NCBI GenBank assembly: GCA_003327425.1
Contig: QOQW01000025.1
Coordinates: forward strand, 24,529 to 88,528
Source: Candidatus Ozemibacter sibiricus
Lineage (GTDB): Bacteria > Muiribacteriota > Ozemobacteria > Ozemobacterales > Ozemobacteraceae
Direction of reading: 5' to 3'
Length of the DNA: 64,000 nt
The translations under genes and the position numbers were made by a program. This document shows positions 16,783 through 24,761 of the stretch, one piece after another. Every line of letters starts with the position of its first letter. Positions within the stretch are counted from its first letter, which is position 1. A model generated the notes under the pieces. That model had not been told where the DNA came from, searched no databases, and was given only the letters and a program-made list of their open reading frames with translations.

Positions 16783-18248
16783 CTGATGCCTCCAACCTTC
16801 GGCGAGCGTGGCGCCGCTGCATGAAAGGCGCGAATGAAGCCATCGAGCACCTCGCGGTCGCGATCCGGCGCCGGGAATGTCAACGACACGACCGTTCCCT
16901 GCTCATCGACCAGCCGGCCCGACCCGCGGGCCAGCCCGCGGCCGACCGACCCGGCGCCCCCCACCGCAAGGTCGCCCGTCAGCAGATCCTTGAGCGTCAG
17001 GAGCAACAACCCCAATTCCCCGGGCCGCGGATCGCGCAGCTCGATTCCCACCTGCAGCCGCGCCCCGAAGACGGGCTCTTCATCGAATAAAGCTCCGTGC
17101 ATCACGCCTTGGGTGAAGCGATCGAGGCGAATCCGGTTCGTTCGCAAAGGGGTAGCCTGCTCGAGGTAGCTCTCACGCACCCGCACCCGGGAACCCCAGG
17201 GCGAGAAATCGGGGTCTTCGGTGCCACGCAGGCGTGGCCCCCAGAGATCTTCGATCCAGGCCTGGGCGTCTCGCTGGTTCTGCCGGACCAGCCGAGCGAC
17301 CGCGGCCATGCGTTGACGCAGAACGCCGGCCAGCGAAGTGCCCGGCAGGACGTTCCGACCGCCGGCCCGCATCTGCACCACATCGGGCGCATCGGGCTGC
17401 GCCGGCACGCTCCGGACCAGGAGACCATGGGGAATCTCCAGAGCGAGTTCGATGCGACACCGCCGACGCTCATCCCGCTGCGTCTGGCTCAGGCGGGAAA
17501 ACCTCGGCCACGCCTTCGCGATGGCCTGTTCCACCTGCGACCAGCAGCCGGTCGAGGGCTGGTCCCGCCATGGCTCGAGATGATCGCTGGTCGCCCAGGC
17601 CACCCATCCGGCGGCATCGGTCAGATCGAAGCGGCCCGCCAGCCACTGATCGACCTTGATCTGGCCCCAGCCCCGGGAACGACGGGCCCCCAGGCCGATC
17701 TCGCCCGCTTCGAGCCCCTGCAGCGCGGCGGCCAAGGCATCCACCAATTCCTGCTCCTGGGCGGAATCGGGCACCACGAGGTCGAATCGCAACGGGAAGC
17801 GGGTGCCGGGCGGCAGGACCTCGGCGTCATACTTCTTATGGGCCTCGGCGGTGCCGGTGGCGGCATCGATGGCCACCCCGTCGCGGATCTCGATGGGCAC
17901 GTCTCGAGGGAGGCGCGCGAAGCTATCGTACACGATCAGCGGGCTCTGGCCGCCCTGATCATCGCCGCGCGCTCCGCCGAACAATCGCGCCACGAGCGGC
18001 GGCTCGGGCTGGCCGTAGCCGCTCAGACGGTCGGCCAGGTGGCTGCGGAGGGCGCCGGCGAGAGAGGCTCCCGGCAGCATCGGGGTTCGATCGACAGGGT
18101 GGCGCAGCAGGGCCATGTCGACGGCATCTTGACGACCGCCGCCCAAGTGCGTGACGGTCACCACCTCGAGCTGCCCGGTCACGACCCAACGGGCGCTGAT
18201 CGGCCTGATTCCTCCAGGGCCGGCAAGATCTTGCAGAAGCGTGGTCAT
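16779..18248 (-). CDS. cas7: Cas7-Cas7 fusion RAMP, operon B
   Basis: A 489-residue protein containing two Csm3-like Cas7 domains in tandem. The first has AVDMALLRHP (D44 at the slicer position), MLPGASLAGALRSHL, EIRDGVAIDAATGTAE and glycine loop LGARRSRGWG. The second has APDVVQMRAGG, VLPGTSLAGVLRQRM and glycine loop GGAGSVGRGLARG near residue 445. Both halves keep an Asp at the slicer position, so two target-RNA cuts are predicted. It corresponds to the two separate cas7 genes at 4981 and 5795 in operon A. There are 3 bases between it and the csx10 stop. Confidence 0.85.
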   Translation of the reverse strand: MTTLLQDLAGPGGIRPISARWVVTGQLEVVTVTHLGGGRQDAVDMALLRHPVDRTPMLPGASLAGALRSHLADRLSGYGQPEPPLVARLFGGARGDDQGGQSPLIVYDSFARLPRDVPIEIRDGVAIDAATGTAEAHKKYDAEVLPPGTRFPLRFDLVVPDSAQEQELVDALAAALQGLEAGEIGLGARRSRGWGQIKVDQWLAGRFDLTDAAGWVAWATSDHLEPWRDQPSTGCWSQVEQAIAKAWPRFSRLSQTQRDERRRCRIELALEIPHGLLVRSVPAQPDAPDVVQMRAGGRNVLPGTSLAGVLRQRMAAVARLVRQNQRDAQAWIEDLWGPRLRGTEDPDFSPWGSRVRVRESYLEQATPLRTNRIRLDRFTQGVMHGALFDEEPVFGARLQVGIELRDPRPGELGLLLLTLKDLLTGDLAVGGAGSVGRGLARGSGRLVDEQGTVVSLTFPAPDRDREVLDGFIRAFHAAAPRSPKVGGIR

Positions 18249-18251
18249 TTC

Positions 18252-19973
18252 TCATTCCTCCCGACGATTGCGCAGCGACAAGGCGGCCAGCAGGGCATCG
18301 ATCCAGCGAACGGCCAGGGAGGCGACCTCCTGCTCGAGCCATTGTCGGGCCGCGGCCGCCGACACCACATGCACCCGCTCGGCCAGAGCGTTCAGACCGA
18401 GATCACGATCGAGCTGATCGAATCGGGCATCCCGGCGTTTGTGCAACCATTCGAGGAGCGTCGTTTTTTTGTTTTCCCCTTTGAGCTGACAGCGGCGAAG
18501 CTGATCGAGGGCTGGTCGCCGCAAGGCGTGTTCTCCTTCGCCAAGCCAGGTGGCAAGATGTCGAAGCGCCTCTTTGGGGGGATGGCCTAGCACCGTGCGC
18601 AGACGACCAAGCAGACTGGAAGTCGGTCGGCTCCGGGCCTGGGCCGCCAGACGCGCCGCCTGGTCAGCCACCAGGCGGGCCAGGCGCTTCTCCAAGAGCC
18701 GGCGCTGGATCAGATCCAAGACCGGGCTGGCCGGCGCCGCCGGGCCCGAGTGATCGAGCTTGGCGATGGTTCCCGGGCGCTGGGCTGGCGTCGCGGCCGG
18801 TCCGCTGTCGGCCACGGCCGCCTGGTCGGCCCAGACCGGGTCTGCGATGGTGAATTCATGGGAGAGAGATGGGAGAACCAAACACCGTCCGAAGCCTTCG
18901 GGTTGACGGTCTCCGATTCCGGCGATTTCCAGATCCAGGAGATGTTGGCGCGGAATGGGCGCCGTCGTCTTGAAAACGAGCACCGAACCCGCCGCCAGAG
19001 CGGGAACCTGGGGCAGGGCCAGTCGCCATTTCCGATTGAAGCCCCCGATCGTTGCGAACGCCCAACGACCCCACTGCAAGTGGACTCGACCGTCGAGTCG
19101 GTCGGCCACGGCGCGCCAAGTCTGCGCCGGATTCCATTCGCCGGTATCGGGATCGCGGATGAGACAGGCGGCGGTCAGGAACACCCGGAACATCGAATCG
19201 GCCGGAAGCTGGTCGGGCAATGCGGCCCACGCGGCCGACGTTTCGCGGCCGCTCGCTGCCGCCCAGCTCACCGCGCCGCATCCACCATAGCCTCCGCTTC
19301 GGGAGCGCCCGACGAAGACGGTGGGCGGGAACAGCGAGCGCACCTTCTCTGCGAGGGCCTCGCATTCGGCCGGGCTGCCGCGCAGCAGCACCCCACCGCC
19401 GAACTGCTGGCCGGCTTCGAGGTATTCATAGGAGAAGATCGTGCCCCGGCGGGTCGGCCCGTGGGGAGAGGCTTCTTCCCAGGCGCGGCCCTTAGCCCGA
19501 TCGCGCTGGTGGTGGAAGGTTCGCCCCACGCGCACCCGGACGAACTGCGGCTGAGGCCCATCGAGATCGACGAAGGGCGCCCCCGGCCGCTGCAAGGATT
19601 CCTTCGGCCAGGCGGCTTCTTCAGAGGAAGCGTCGGCCTGCTTGGCGGCCAGATCGATGACCTGGGGGGCGCCCTCCTTGGCTTCGCCATCTTTTTTCAT
19701 CCGCCAGGATTGCGGAACAGGCCATGACCGCCGACCCTGGGCCAGAGGATAGGCATGCAGGAAGCAGACTCTTCCCGATAAAATCAAGTCGCGGAAGAGA
19801 TCGCGCCGGCTCGGGTCGGTATCGGGATCGCCCAAGGCGCTGGCCAGCGCTCCACGGAAGCAGGATCCCGGAATGAACGGCAGGGTGGCCGCCGAATTGG
19901 GATCGGCGCCCGGTCCGGTCACGATCGCCGGAGCCTGCAAGGTCAGGGTGAATGGCAGGAATCGACCGGTCAT
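18252..19973 (-). CDS. csx10: Csx10 with helical C-terminal extension, operon B
   Basis: A 573-residue Csx10-like protein. It opens with a RAMP strand and LPFIPGSCFRGALASAL, and carries the Csx10 hallmark RTFHHQRDRAKGRAWEE, the GTIFSYEYLEAGQQFGGGVLL strand and a glycine loop FVGRSRSGGYGGCG. The Csx10 core ends near residue 400. The remaining 170 residues are charged and helical (LLEKRLARLVADQAARLAAQ onward), about the size of the separate small protein in operon A. That suggests a fused Cas11-like small subunit. It overlaps the upstream RAMP gene by 4 bases (ATGA). Confidence 0.75.
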   Translation of the reverse strand: MTGRFLPFTLTLQAPAIVTGPGADPNSAATLPFIPGSCFRGALASALGDPDTDPSRRDLFRDLILSGRVCFLHAYPLAQGRRSWPVPQSWRMKKDGEAKEGAPQVIDLAAKQADASSEEAAWPKESLQRPGAPFVDLDGPQPQFVRVRVGRTFHHQRDRAKGRAWEEASPHGPTRRGTIFSYEYLEAGQQFGGGVLLRGSPAECEALAEKVRSLFPPTVFVGRSRSGGYGGCGAVSWAAASGRETSAAWAALPDQLPADSMFRVFLTAACLIRDPDTGEWNPAQTWRAVADRLDGRVHLQWGRWAFATIGGFNRKWRLALPQVPALAAGSVLVFKTTAPIPRQHLLDLEIAGIGDRQPEGFGRCLVLPSLSHEFTIADPVWADQAAVADSGPAATPAQRPGTIAKLDHSGPAAPASPVLDLIQRRLLEKRLARLVADQAARLAAQARSRPTSSLLGRLRTVLGHPPKEALRHLATWLGEGEHALRRPALDQLRRCQLKGENKKTTLLEWLHKRRDARFDQLDRDLGLNALAERVHVVSAAAARQWLEQEVASLAVRWIDALLAALSLRNRREE

Positions 19974-20605
19974 GGCGTTTCTCCCCGGGCCAGGTTCTGG
20001 GTGAAAGCGAGGTCGCCATCGAGCGTGAGCCGGACATGGCCCCGCCCACGGTGACGGCCAAGGCCGGCTTGGCGAGTGGTCAGAGCGCTGAGAGCCAGCA
20101 CTCTCACTTCGTCAACTCCTGGAGAAATCGACCAATGCAGAGGGGCGAACAACGCCACCCCCTTCAGGACCACCCGTACCGAGCGGAGCGTCTTGTCGGC
20201 AGGAGCGCGGCGCATCCTGTCTTCGGCGGTTTGCCAGCGGATATCGCACAGACTGTCCAATACTTCCTGCGGACTCAATGGGTGGTTAGGGCGTTGGAGA
20301 GCGGCCCGTATGGTGGTTCTGGTCGTTTCCTCGAGCTGGCCGTCTCCGAGGTGGAGGATATTGGCGCCTTGGCAATCTTTCTCTACGCCGAAGACCCGGC
20401 GAGCCGCGGGCGCCAGGCTCGGAAAAGCGCCAGCCATCGACAGCCAGGCGTCACGCAACAGGCCCCGCAACGTTTTTCCAGACACGATCGGCAGCCCCTC
20501 TGCCGAATGCTCGACCTCGATATCGACGACTCCCGGTGTTCCTTCGCCCGCCGAAAACGTCGTGTCCGACAACAATTCGACCTGGATCCATCTGGGAATG
20601 CGCAT
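19970..20605 (-). CDS. Cas7-like RAMP protein, operon B
   Basis: A 211-residue RAMP protein. Visible are VVDIEVEHSAEGLPIVSGKTLRGLLRD, a common III-D Cas7 opening with an Asp at the slicer region, and a C-terminal glycine-rich loop GLGRHRGRGHVRL. AGGAGG lies 6 bases before the ATG at 20605, which overlaps the cas10 stop by 1 base. An ATG one codon upstream is also possible. Its place after cas10 matches the RAMP gene at 2091 in operon A. Confidence 0.75.
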   Translation of the reverse strand: MRIPRWIQVELLSDTTFSAGEGTPGVVDIEVEHSAEGLPIVSGKTLRGLLRDAWLSMAGAFPSLAPAARRVFGVEKDCQGANILHLGDGQLEETTRTTIRAALQRPNHPLSPQEVLDSLCDIRWQTAEDRMRRAPADKTLRSVRVVLKGVALFAPLHWSISPGVDEVRVLALSALTTRQAGLGRHRGRGHVRLTLDGDLAFTQNLARGETP

Positions 20606-22182
20606 CATCGACCTCCTGGCGCGGCGGCCTGGTGGGTATTCCTGCCGGGGAGATGCTGGCAAAGATCGAGCAGCTCGATCGCGTCCAGCAGCGGGGTGCG
20701 GTTTTTGTCGCAAAATCCCTGTTCGATCGGTGGGGGCAAGCGAAGATTCGGCACGCTCACGCGCCAAGCGTCGAACGCCTGCCTGACCCCTTCCGGCCCC
20801 TGCCGCACCACCTCGGCCAGTTCTTTGATCTTGTGGCGGCGGGTCCGCCATACCGGCCCATGAAAGCTGAATTCATAGGTTCCCAGCAGGGTGTCGGCCA
20901 CCCACGGCCAATCGAGGGTTGAACCCTGGTGGGGCGAACACCGATAGGGCCGGCAGGTCAAAGAAAAGCTTCCTGAGCGGTAGGTCCGTTGGCGGTAGCT
21001 CTCGAGATCATCGAAGTCGCCGCCCCCGCCGATGTGCCAGTCCAAAGCCAGGTCATCGCTGGCGCCATCGGCTTGCAACGCCCTTTTGGCCGAGCGGCAG
21101 AGATGCTCGGCCAACGCATAGGCCCGGGAAAACGGCGAGTGCGTCTTGACCAGAGCCAGGCCGGCGCAAGCCCCGATGGTTCCCAGGTAAGGGACCGTAG
21201 CGTTCGCGAAGGCCTCGAGCGCCACCCTGGCCGTCGCCCAGGCCAGGCGGCCATCGCACACATACGTCAAATCGTCCCCGCCCAGAATCAGCGGGCGCAA
21301 GGGCAGATACACCCGGTCCTTTGCTCGGTGAAGAGCGAAATTGAGCTGGGGAATGGCCCCAGTCATCAAAACTTTATCTTCGGCCCGCAGAAGATGCTGG
21401 CTCACGCGCTGCACGATGGCCGCCAACGCTTGCTCGCCGATCCGATCGAGAGCGCTCGACCAATCGCGATATGCTTGCTTGACTTTCGCATCTGACAGAC
21501 CTCGAGTCGCCGCACCTTTCAGCCACTTGGAAATCTTGGCGCCGATCCGGTTGCCATCGATATGGACCACGGCCAGGAAACTGCGCTCGCCGGTGGACCG
21601 GCCCAGGTGGTCGAGTTCGAGCGGAAAAGCCAAGGCCTCGGGCTCGGTTGGCAGGAATCGTTCCCAACGTCGATTCGCCGAGGGAAGGAAGGATTGAAGC
21701 TCCCGCAGGGTGGCCGATACCGGCTGGCTGCCATCGTCAGGATCGGTTCCGGTCGCCACCTGGCCGGTTCGCGCACAGGCGGCGGTCACCCCCCAGCCCT
21801 GGGTCGCCGGCCCATCTAGGCGTTGGGTCTTGGCGACGGCCGCATCGGTGTAGACGCGATCGATCGCCTCAGCCAAGGAGCCTGGCTGGAATGCCCGATG
21901 CACGATTACCGCCCCCAGGGCGGGCAGGTGGTCGTACAAGCGCCGGGAAAACGAGGCCGCGAACCGGTGCGCTCCCGCGAGGTCGGGAAATTCGAGCAGG
22001 GCATTTCCACCGCCAGACAGCAGAATCGAACCGGGCCCTTTCAACTCGGCAAGCCACCCTTCGGAATCGTCGGAACAGATCAGCCGGATGGCTTGAGAAG
22101 CGGCGACCGCATCTCGCAAGCGGTTCGAGCCGAAAATGAATTCTTGAATGCCTAGCAGGTCAATAGCGGTCAGAACGGGCAC
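20605..22182 (-). CDS. cas10: Type III Cas10 (HD-less), operon B
   Basis: A 525-residue Cas10-like protein, first gene of operon B. It starts directly in the palm-type fold (IDLLGIQEFIFGSNRLRDA) without an HD nuclease domain. The metal-binding motif VHIDGNRIG (D209) and an intact GGDD at 301-304 (LILGGDDLTYV) predict nucleotide cyclase activity. It lacks the obvious CxxC zinc-ribbon pair seen in the operon A Cas10. The GTG start at 22182 has GAGGAGG 8 bases upstream. It is distinct in sequence from the operon A Cas10, so the two are not a recent duplication. Confidence 0.88.
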   Translation of the reverse strand: MPVLTAIDLLGIQEFIFGSNRLRDAVAASQAIRLICSDDSEGWLAELKGPGSILLSGGGNALLEFPDLAGAHRFAASFSRRLYDHLPALGAVIVHRAFQPGSLAEAIDRVYTDAAVAKTQRLDGPATQGWGVTAACARTGQVATGTDPDDGSQPVSATLRELQSFLPSANRRWERFLPTEPEALAFPLELDHLGRSTGERSFLAVVHIDGNRIGAKISKWLKGAATRGLSDAKVKQAYRDWSSALDRIGEQALAAIVQRVSQHLLRAEDKVLMTGAIPQLNFALHRAKDRVYLPLRPLILGGDDLTYVCDGRLAWATARVALEAFANATVPYLGTIGACAGLALVKTHSPFSRAYALAEHLCRSAKRALQADGASDDLALDWHIGGGGDFDDLESYRQRTYRSGSFSLTCRPYRCSPHQGSTLDWPWVADTLLGTYEFSFHGPVWRTRRHKIKELAEVVRQGPEGVRQAFDAWRVSVPNLRLPPPIEQGFCDKNRTPLLDAIELLDLCQHLPGRNTHQAAAPGGR

Positions 22183-22321
22183 ACTTCCAACCTCCTCTTC
22201 GTCGCGCGATGGGTTGCAAGAGCAAGAGACAGAGGGCGGTAGCGCGAGACGACGGGCACGGCTTCCACTTTCTCGCCCTCGACGATCCTCGCTTCGCTTT
22301 GCTTCATTCGCGAACCAAAGT

Positions 22322-22349
22322 AGCATATTCAAATGCCGATGTCTGTCAG
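22322..22349 (-). promoter_or_regulatory. Candidate promoter of cas operon B
   Basis: On the minus strand CTGACA (22349-22344) and TATGCT (22327-22322) are separated by 16 bases. They lie in an AT-richer stretch within an otherwise GC-rich region, about 140 bases before the cas10 start. It is a fair sigma-70-type match in the divergent gap shared with the EcsC-family gene. Confidence 0.45.
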
Positions 22350-22453
22350 GGAAATCACCTACAAAATCGCACCACAGAACCCTAGACCGTTCGCTCCATG
22401 GCCTCGCAGAGGACCAGCCCATGGGGGTGCTATTCTTGCAAGGGAGGAATCTT

Positions 22454-23170
22454 ATGGCTGCGCTCGATGAAAGCATGATCTCGAAAGCTCTGGCGTGGGC
22501 GTATGAGAGCGCTCTCGCCCCGGGCGGGAGGGGAATCGAATCGGCCTACGATCTGGCCAGGGAGTACGGGGCGGGCGAGGGCTCGCTCGCAAGCAAGGTC
22601 GATGCGTTCATCCGGTGGCAGAAGGCGAAAGCCGGGATGGCCGGGTTCGTCGCCGGGCTGGGCGGTTTGCTGACCCTGCCGGTGGCGGTGCCGGCCAATA
22701 TCGCCAGCGTGCTGTTCATTCAGGTGCGCATGATCGCGGCCATCGCCATCATGTGCGGGCACGACCCCCGGGAAGATCGGGTGAAGACCCTCATCTTCGC
22801 CTGCCTTTGCGGCTCGGAAGCCAAGGAGATCCTCAAGCACGCCGGCATCCAGCTCGGCAAAAAAGTGGCCGAACAGGCGATCCGTCGGCTCTCGGTCGAA
22901 ATGATCAAGCAGATCAACAAGATGGTAGGGTTTCGGCTGGTCACCAAATTCGGCCAGACCGGCCTCGTCAACCTCGGCAAGGCCATTCCCTTCCTCGGTG
23001 GAATCATCAGCGGCACGGTCGACCTGCTCGCCACCGATGCCATCGGCGCCGTCGCCAAAGCGAGCTTCCTCGACGAACCCTCGGAGGATCAGCGTTCGGA
23101 AGACTCGCCAGAGTCAGAAAGCCCAGAAGCCCCAGAAAACCCAGAAGATCCAGGAAGCTCAGCCCCCTAG
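22454..23170 (+). CDS. EcsC-family protein
   Basis: A 238-residue EcsC-family protein, named after a Bacillus ABC-transporter accessory; biochemical role unknown. Supporting features are the helical N-terminus, the hydrophobic LGGLLTLPVAVPANIASVLFIQVRMIAAIA segment (residues 77-106), GHDPREDRVKTLIFACLCG and a second Gly-rich hydrophobic segment AIPFLGGIISGTVDLLAT. GGGAGG lies 6 bases before the ATG. The last 25 residues are a degenerate Pro-Glu-Asn repeat. Its 3' end overlaps the convergent acyltransferase gene by 12 bases. It is divergent from cas operon B; a defence role is possible but unsupported. Confidence 0.8.
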   Translation: MAALDESMISKALAWAYESALAPGGRGIESAYDLAREYGAGEGSLASKVDAFIRWQKAKAGMAGFVAGLGGLLTLPVAVPANIASVLFIQVRMIAAIAIMCGHDPREDRVKTLIFACLCGSEAKEILKHAGIQLGKKVAEQAIRRLSVEMIKQINKMVGFRLVTKFGQTGLVNLGKAIPFLGGIISGTVDLLATDAIGAVAKASFLDEPSEDQRSEDSPESESPEAPENPEDPGSSAP

Positions 23171-24376
23171 GAGCATGCGCAGCGGCAGAGGCGGCCGGCG
23201 GAAGCGGCAGCGCAGCGGTGGCAGGACCCAGACGGTGAGACCGACGAAGAACCCGATGAAGGCGGCGGCGAGGAGCAGGAAGGGCCCCATGGTCAGGGCG
23301 CCGAACCAGGGGGTCAGCACGAACTTGATCAAGAGACCGTGCGCAACGTAGATCAAGAGGGCGGCCTCGCCGAGGCGGCACAGCCAACGGCCGATCAGGC
23401 CATACGAAGCATCGTCCGAAGCCGGTGACCGAGGAGCGCCGACCGCGCCGGGGGAGGCCGGTTCCTCGGCGTAAACGAGCAGCAGCCCGAGCAGGCCGGT
23501 GGCGAACAAGAGGTAGCCGATCACGGCCGGGTAGAACAGCTCGCTGTACCCGACCCGGGTGTACTGCTCGCCGGGCCAGGCCCACCACAAGCCGAGGCCG
23601 ACGACCAGCAGCAGGCCAGCCACGGGCGGCAGGCGGCCGTCACGAAACGAGCGGGGCGCCGACCCCCAGCGCCAATCGGCCGCCCAGGCGCCCAGCAGGG
23701 TAAAGCCCAGCCACGGCGCCAGCGGGAAGTCGCCGGTAACGGTCCAGTTGTAGACGACCTGACGCCACTCGGACAGAAGGTCGAGCGGGCGGCGCTGCGC
23801 CATCAACAGGTAGAAGGAGGGTTCGCGTTCGTAGCCCCAGACCGCCCGCAACCCATGCGGCAGCAGGAACAGCCCGAGCGCCAGGGCGGGCCGCCAGGCC
23901 ATCGGCAGCCGCATCGCCAGCCAGGCCACCGGAAGCGACACGCCCAGCAGGTACAAGACATCCATGGTCGTGCCGGGCCAGATCTTCCAGACCAGGATGT
24001 CCTGCAAGCCGGCCCAGAACAGCAACCACGCCCCGCGCGCCACGACATGCCCGAGCCCCTGCTGCTTGCGCCGCACGCCGAAGCCGACCATCAGGCCGGC
24101 CAAGAAGACGAACAGCGGCGCGGCGAACGAACTCGCCACCCGGAACCAGAAGGGATGCGGCTCGACCAGCAGCGTGGCCGACATATTGGCCGGGATCATG
24201 GTGACGACGGCCAGTCCTCGCAGCCAGTCGATCCAGGGCAGCCGCCCGCGGCCCGGCGTCTCGCCTCCCGCCTGGGGCTCCAAAGTCGCCTCGCTCGCGG
24301 TCGAAGCAAAGCCGAGGGAAGGCACTGCTCCCGGCTCGTCTTGCCGCTTTTCTGCCATCACGCCAGTCTCGCTCAT
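23159..24376 (-). CDS. DUF1624-like membrane acyltransferase
   Basis: A 405-residue multi-pass membrane protein related to the DUF1624 / heparan-alpha-glucosaminide N-acetyltransferase group. The conserved opening RLPWIDWLRGLAVVTMIPAN follows a 60-residue hydrophilic N-terminus. About nine hydrophobic segments follow, with an AAPLFVFLAGLMVGFG motif typical of these transferases and LIYVAHGLLIKFV near the end. It is likely to move acetyl or acyl groups onto cell-envelope sugars or lipids; the substrate is unknown. GGGAGG lies 6 bases before the ATG at 24376. Its 3' end overlaps the EcsC gene. Confidence 0.75.
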   Translation of the reverse strand: MSETGVMAEKRQDEPGAVPSLGFASTASEATLEPQAGGETPGRGRLPWIDWLRGLAVVTMIPANMSATLLVEPHPFWFRVASSFAAPLFVFLAGLMVGFGVRRKQQGLGHVVARGAWLLFWAGLQDILVWKIWPGTTMDVLYLLGVSLPVAWLAMRLPMAWRPALALGLFLLPHGLRAVWGYEREPSFYLLMAQRRPLDLLSEWRQVVYNWTVTGDFPLAPWLGFTLLGAWAADWRWGSAPRSFRDGRLPPVAGLLLVVGLGLWWAWPGEQYTRVGYSELFYPAVIGYLLFATGLLGLLLVYAEEPASPGAVGAPRSPASDDASYGLIGRWLCRLGEAALLIYVAHGLLIKFVLTPWFGALTMGPFLLLAAAFIGFFVGLTVWVLPPLRCRFRRPPLPLRMLLGG

Positions 24377-24529
24377 TCGAAGCCTCCCTTGGCGAGACAA
24401 GATACCGGAAACCAGGAGGATTCGCCATTCAGGGTCAGGGGCGACCGCCGGCCTTCCAGGATCATTCGAGGCTGGGCGCCCCTGACGAGAGGCACCGACA
24501 AGTCCGTTCCGAAACACCCATGACAAGAT

Positions 24530-24652
24530 GGCCAGGGAAGCCCCCTGGCCAGGCGCTTCCCCGACCAAGAACACCCCCCCGCAGAGACCGCCTGGGGCCA
24601 GTGGCGCCTGGCCCCGAATCGCTGCCAGCCGAACGCGCCGGGTTCGGCTGGC
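24530..24652. repeat. Cluster of three GC-rich stem-loops
   Basis: Within the 385-base gene-free gap between the acyltransferase and the metallopeptidase there are three perfect inverted repeats. The first is GGCCAGGG/CCCTGGCC (24530-24550). The second is GGGGCCA/TGGCCCC (24594-24615). The third is GCCAGCCGAAC/GTTCGGCTGGC (24624-24652; 11-base stem, 7-base loop). None is followed by a clear T-run. They may be protein-binding repeats, a structured leader of the peptidase gene or REP-like elements. Nothing else was recognised in this gap. Confidence 0.6.
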
Positions 24653-24761
24653 GGAGGGCCAGGTGCGCGGCTCGCCCACCGAGGCGCCGCTGTCACAAAC
24701 GGGTTGCCTTGGTGGTCGATCTGATGGATGATCAGGAATGATCATCAAAGGAGGACAGGCC

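Noticed and set aside
17097..18590. Plus-strand 497-codon frame opposite the Cas7-Cas7 fusion
   Set aside because: Shadow frame; the minus strand carries two complete Cas7 motif sets.
23095..23160. Tandem CCCAGAA-type repeats at the end of the EcsC gene
   Set aside because: Only a few degenerate copies, in frame, encoding a Pro/Glu tail; not a separate repeat element.
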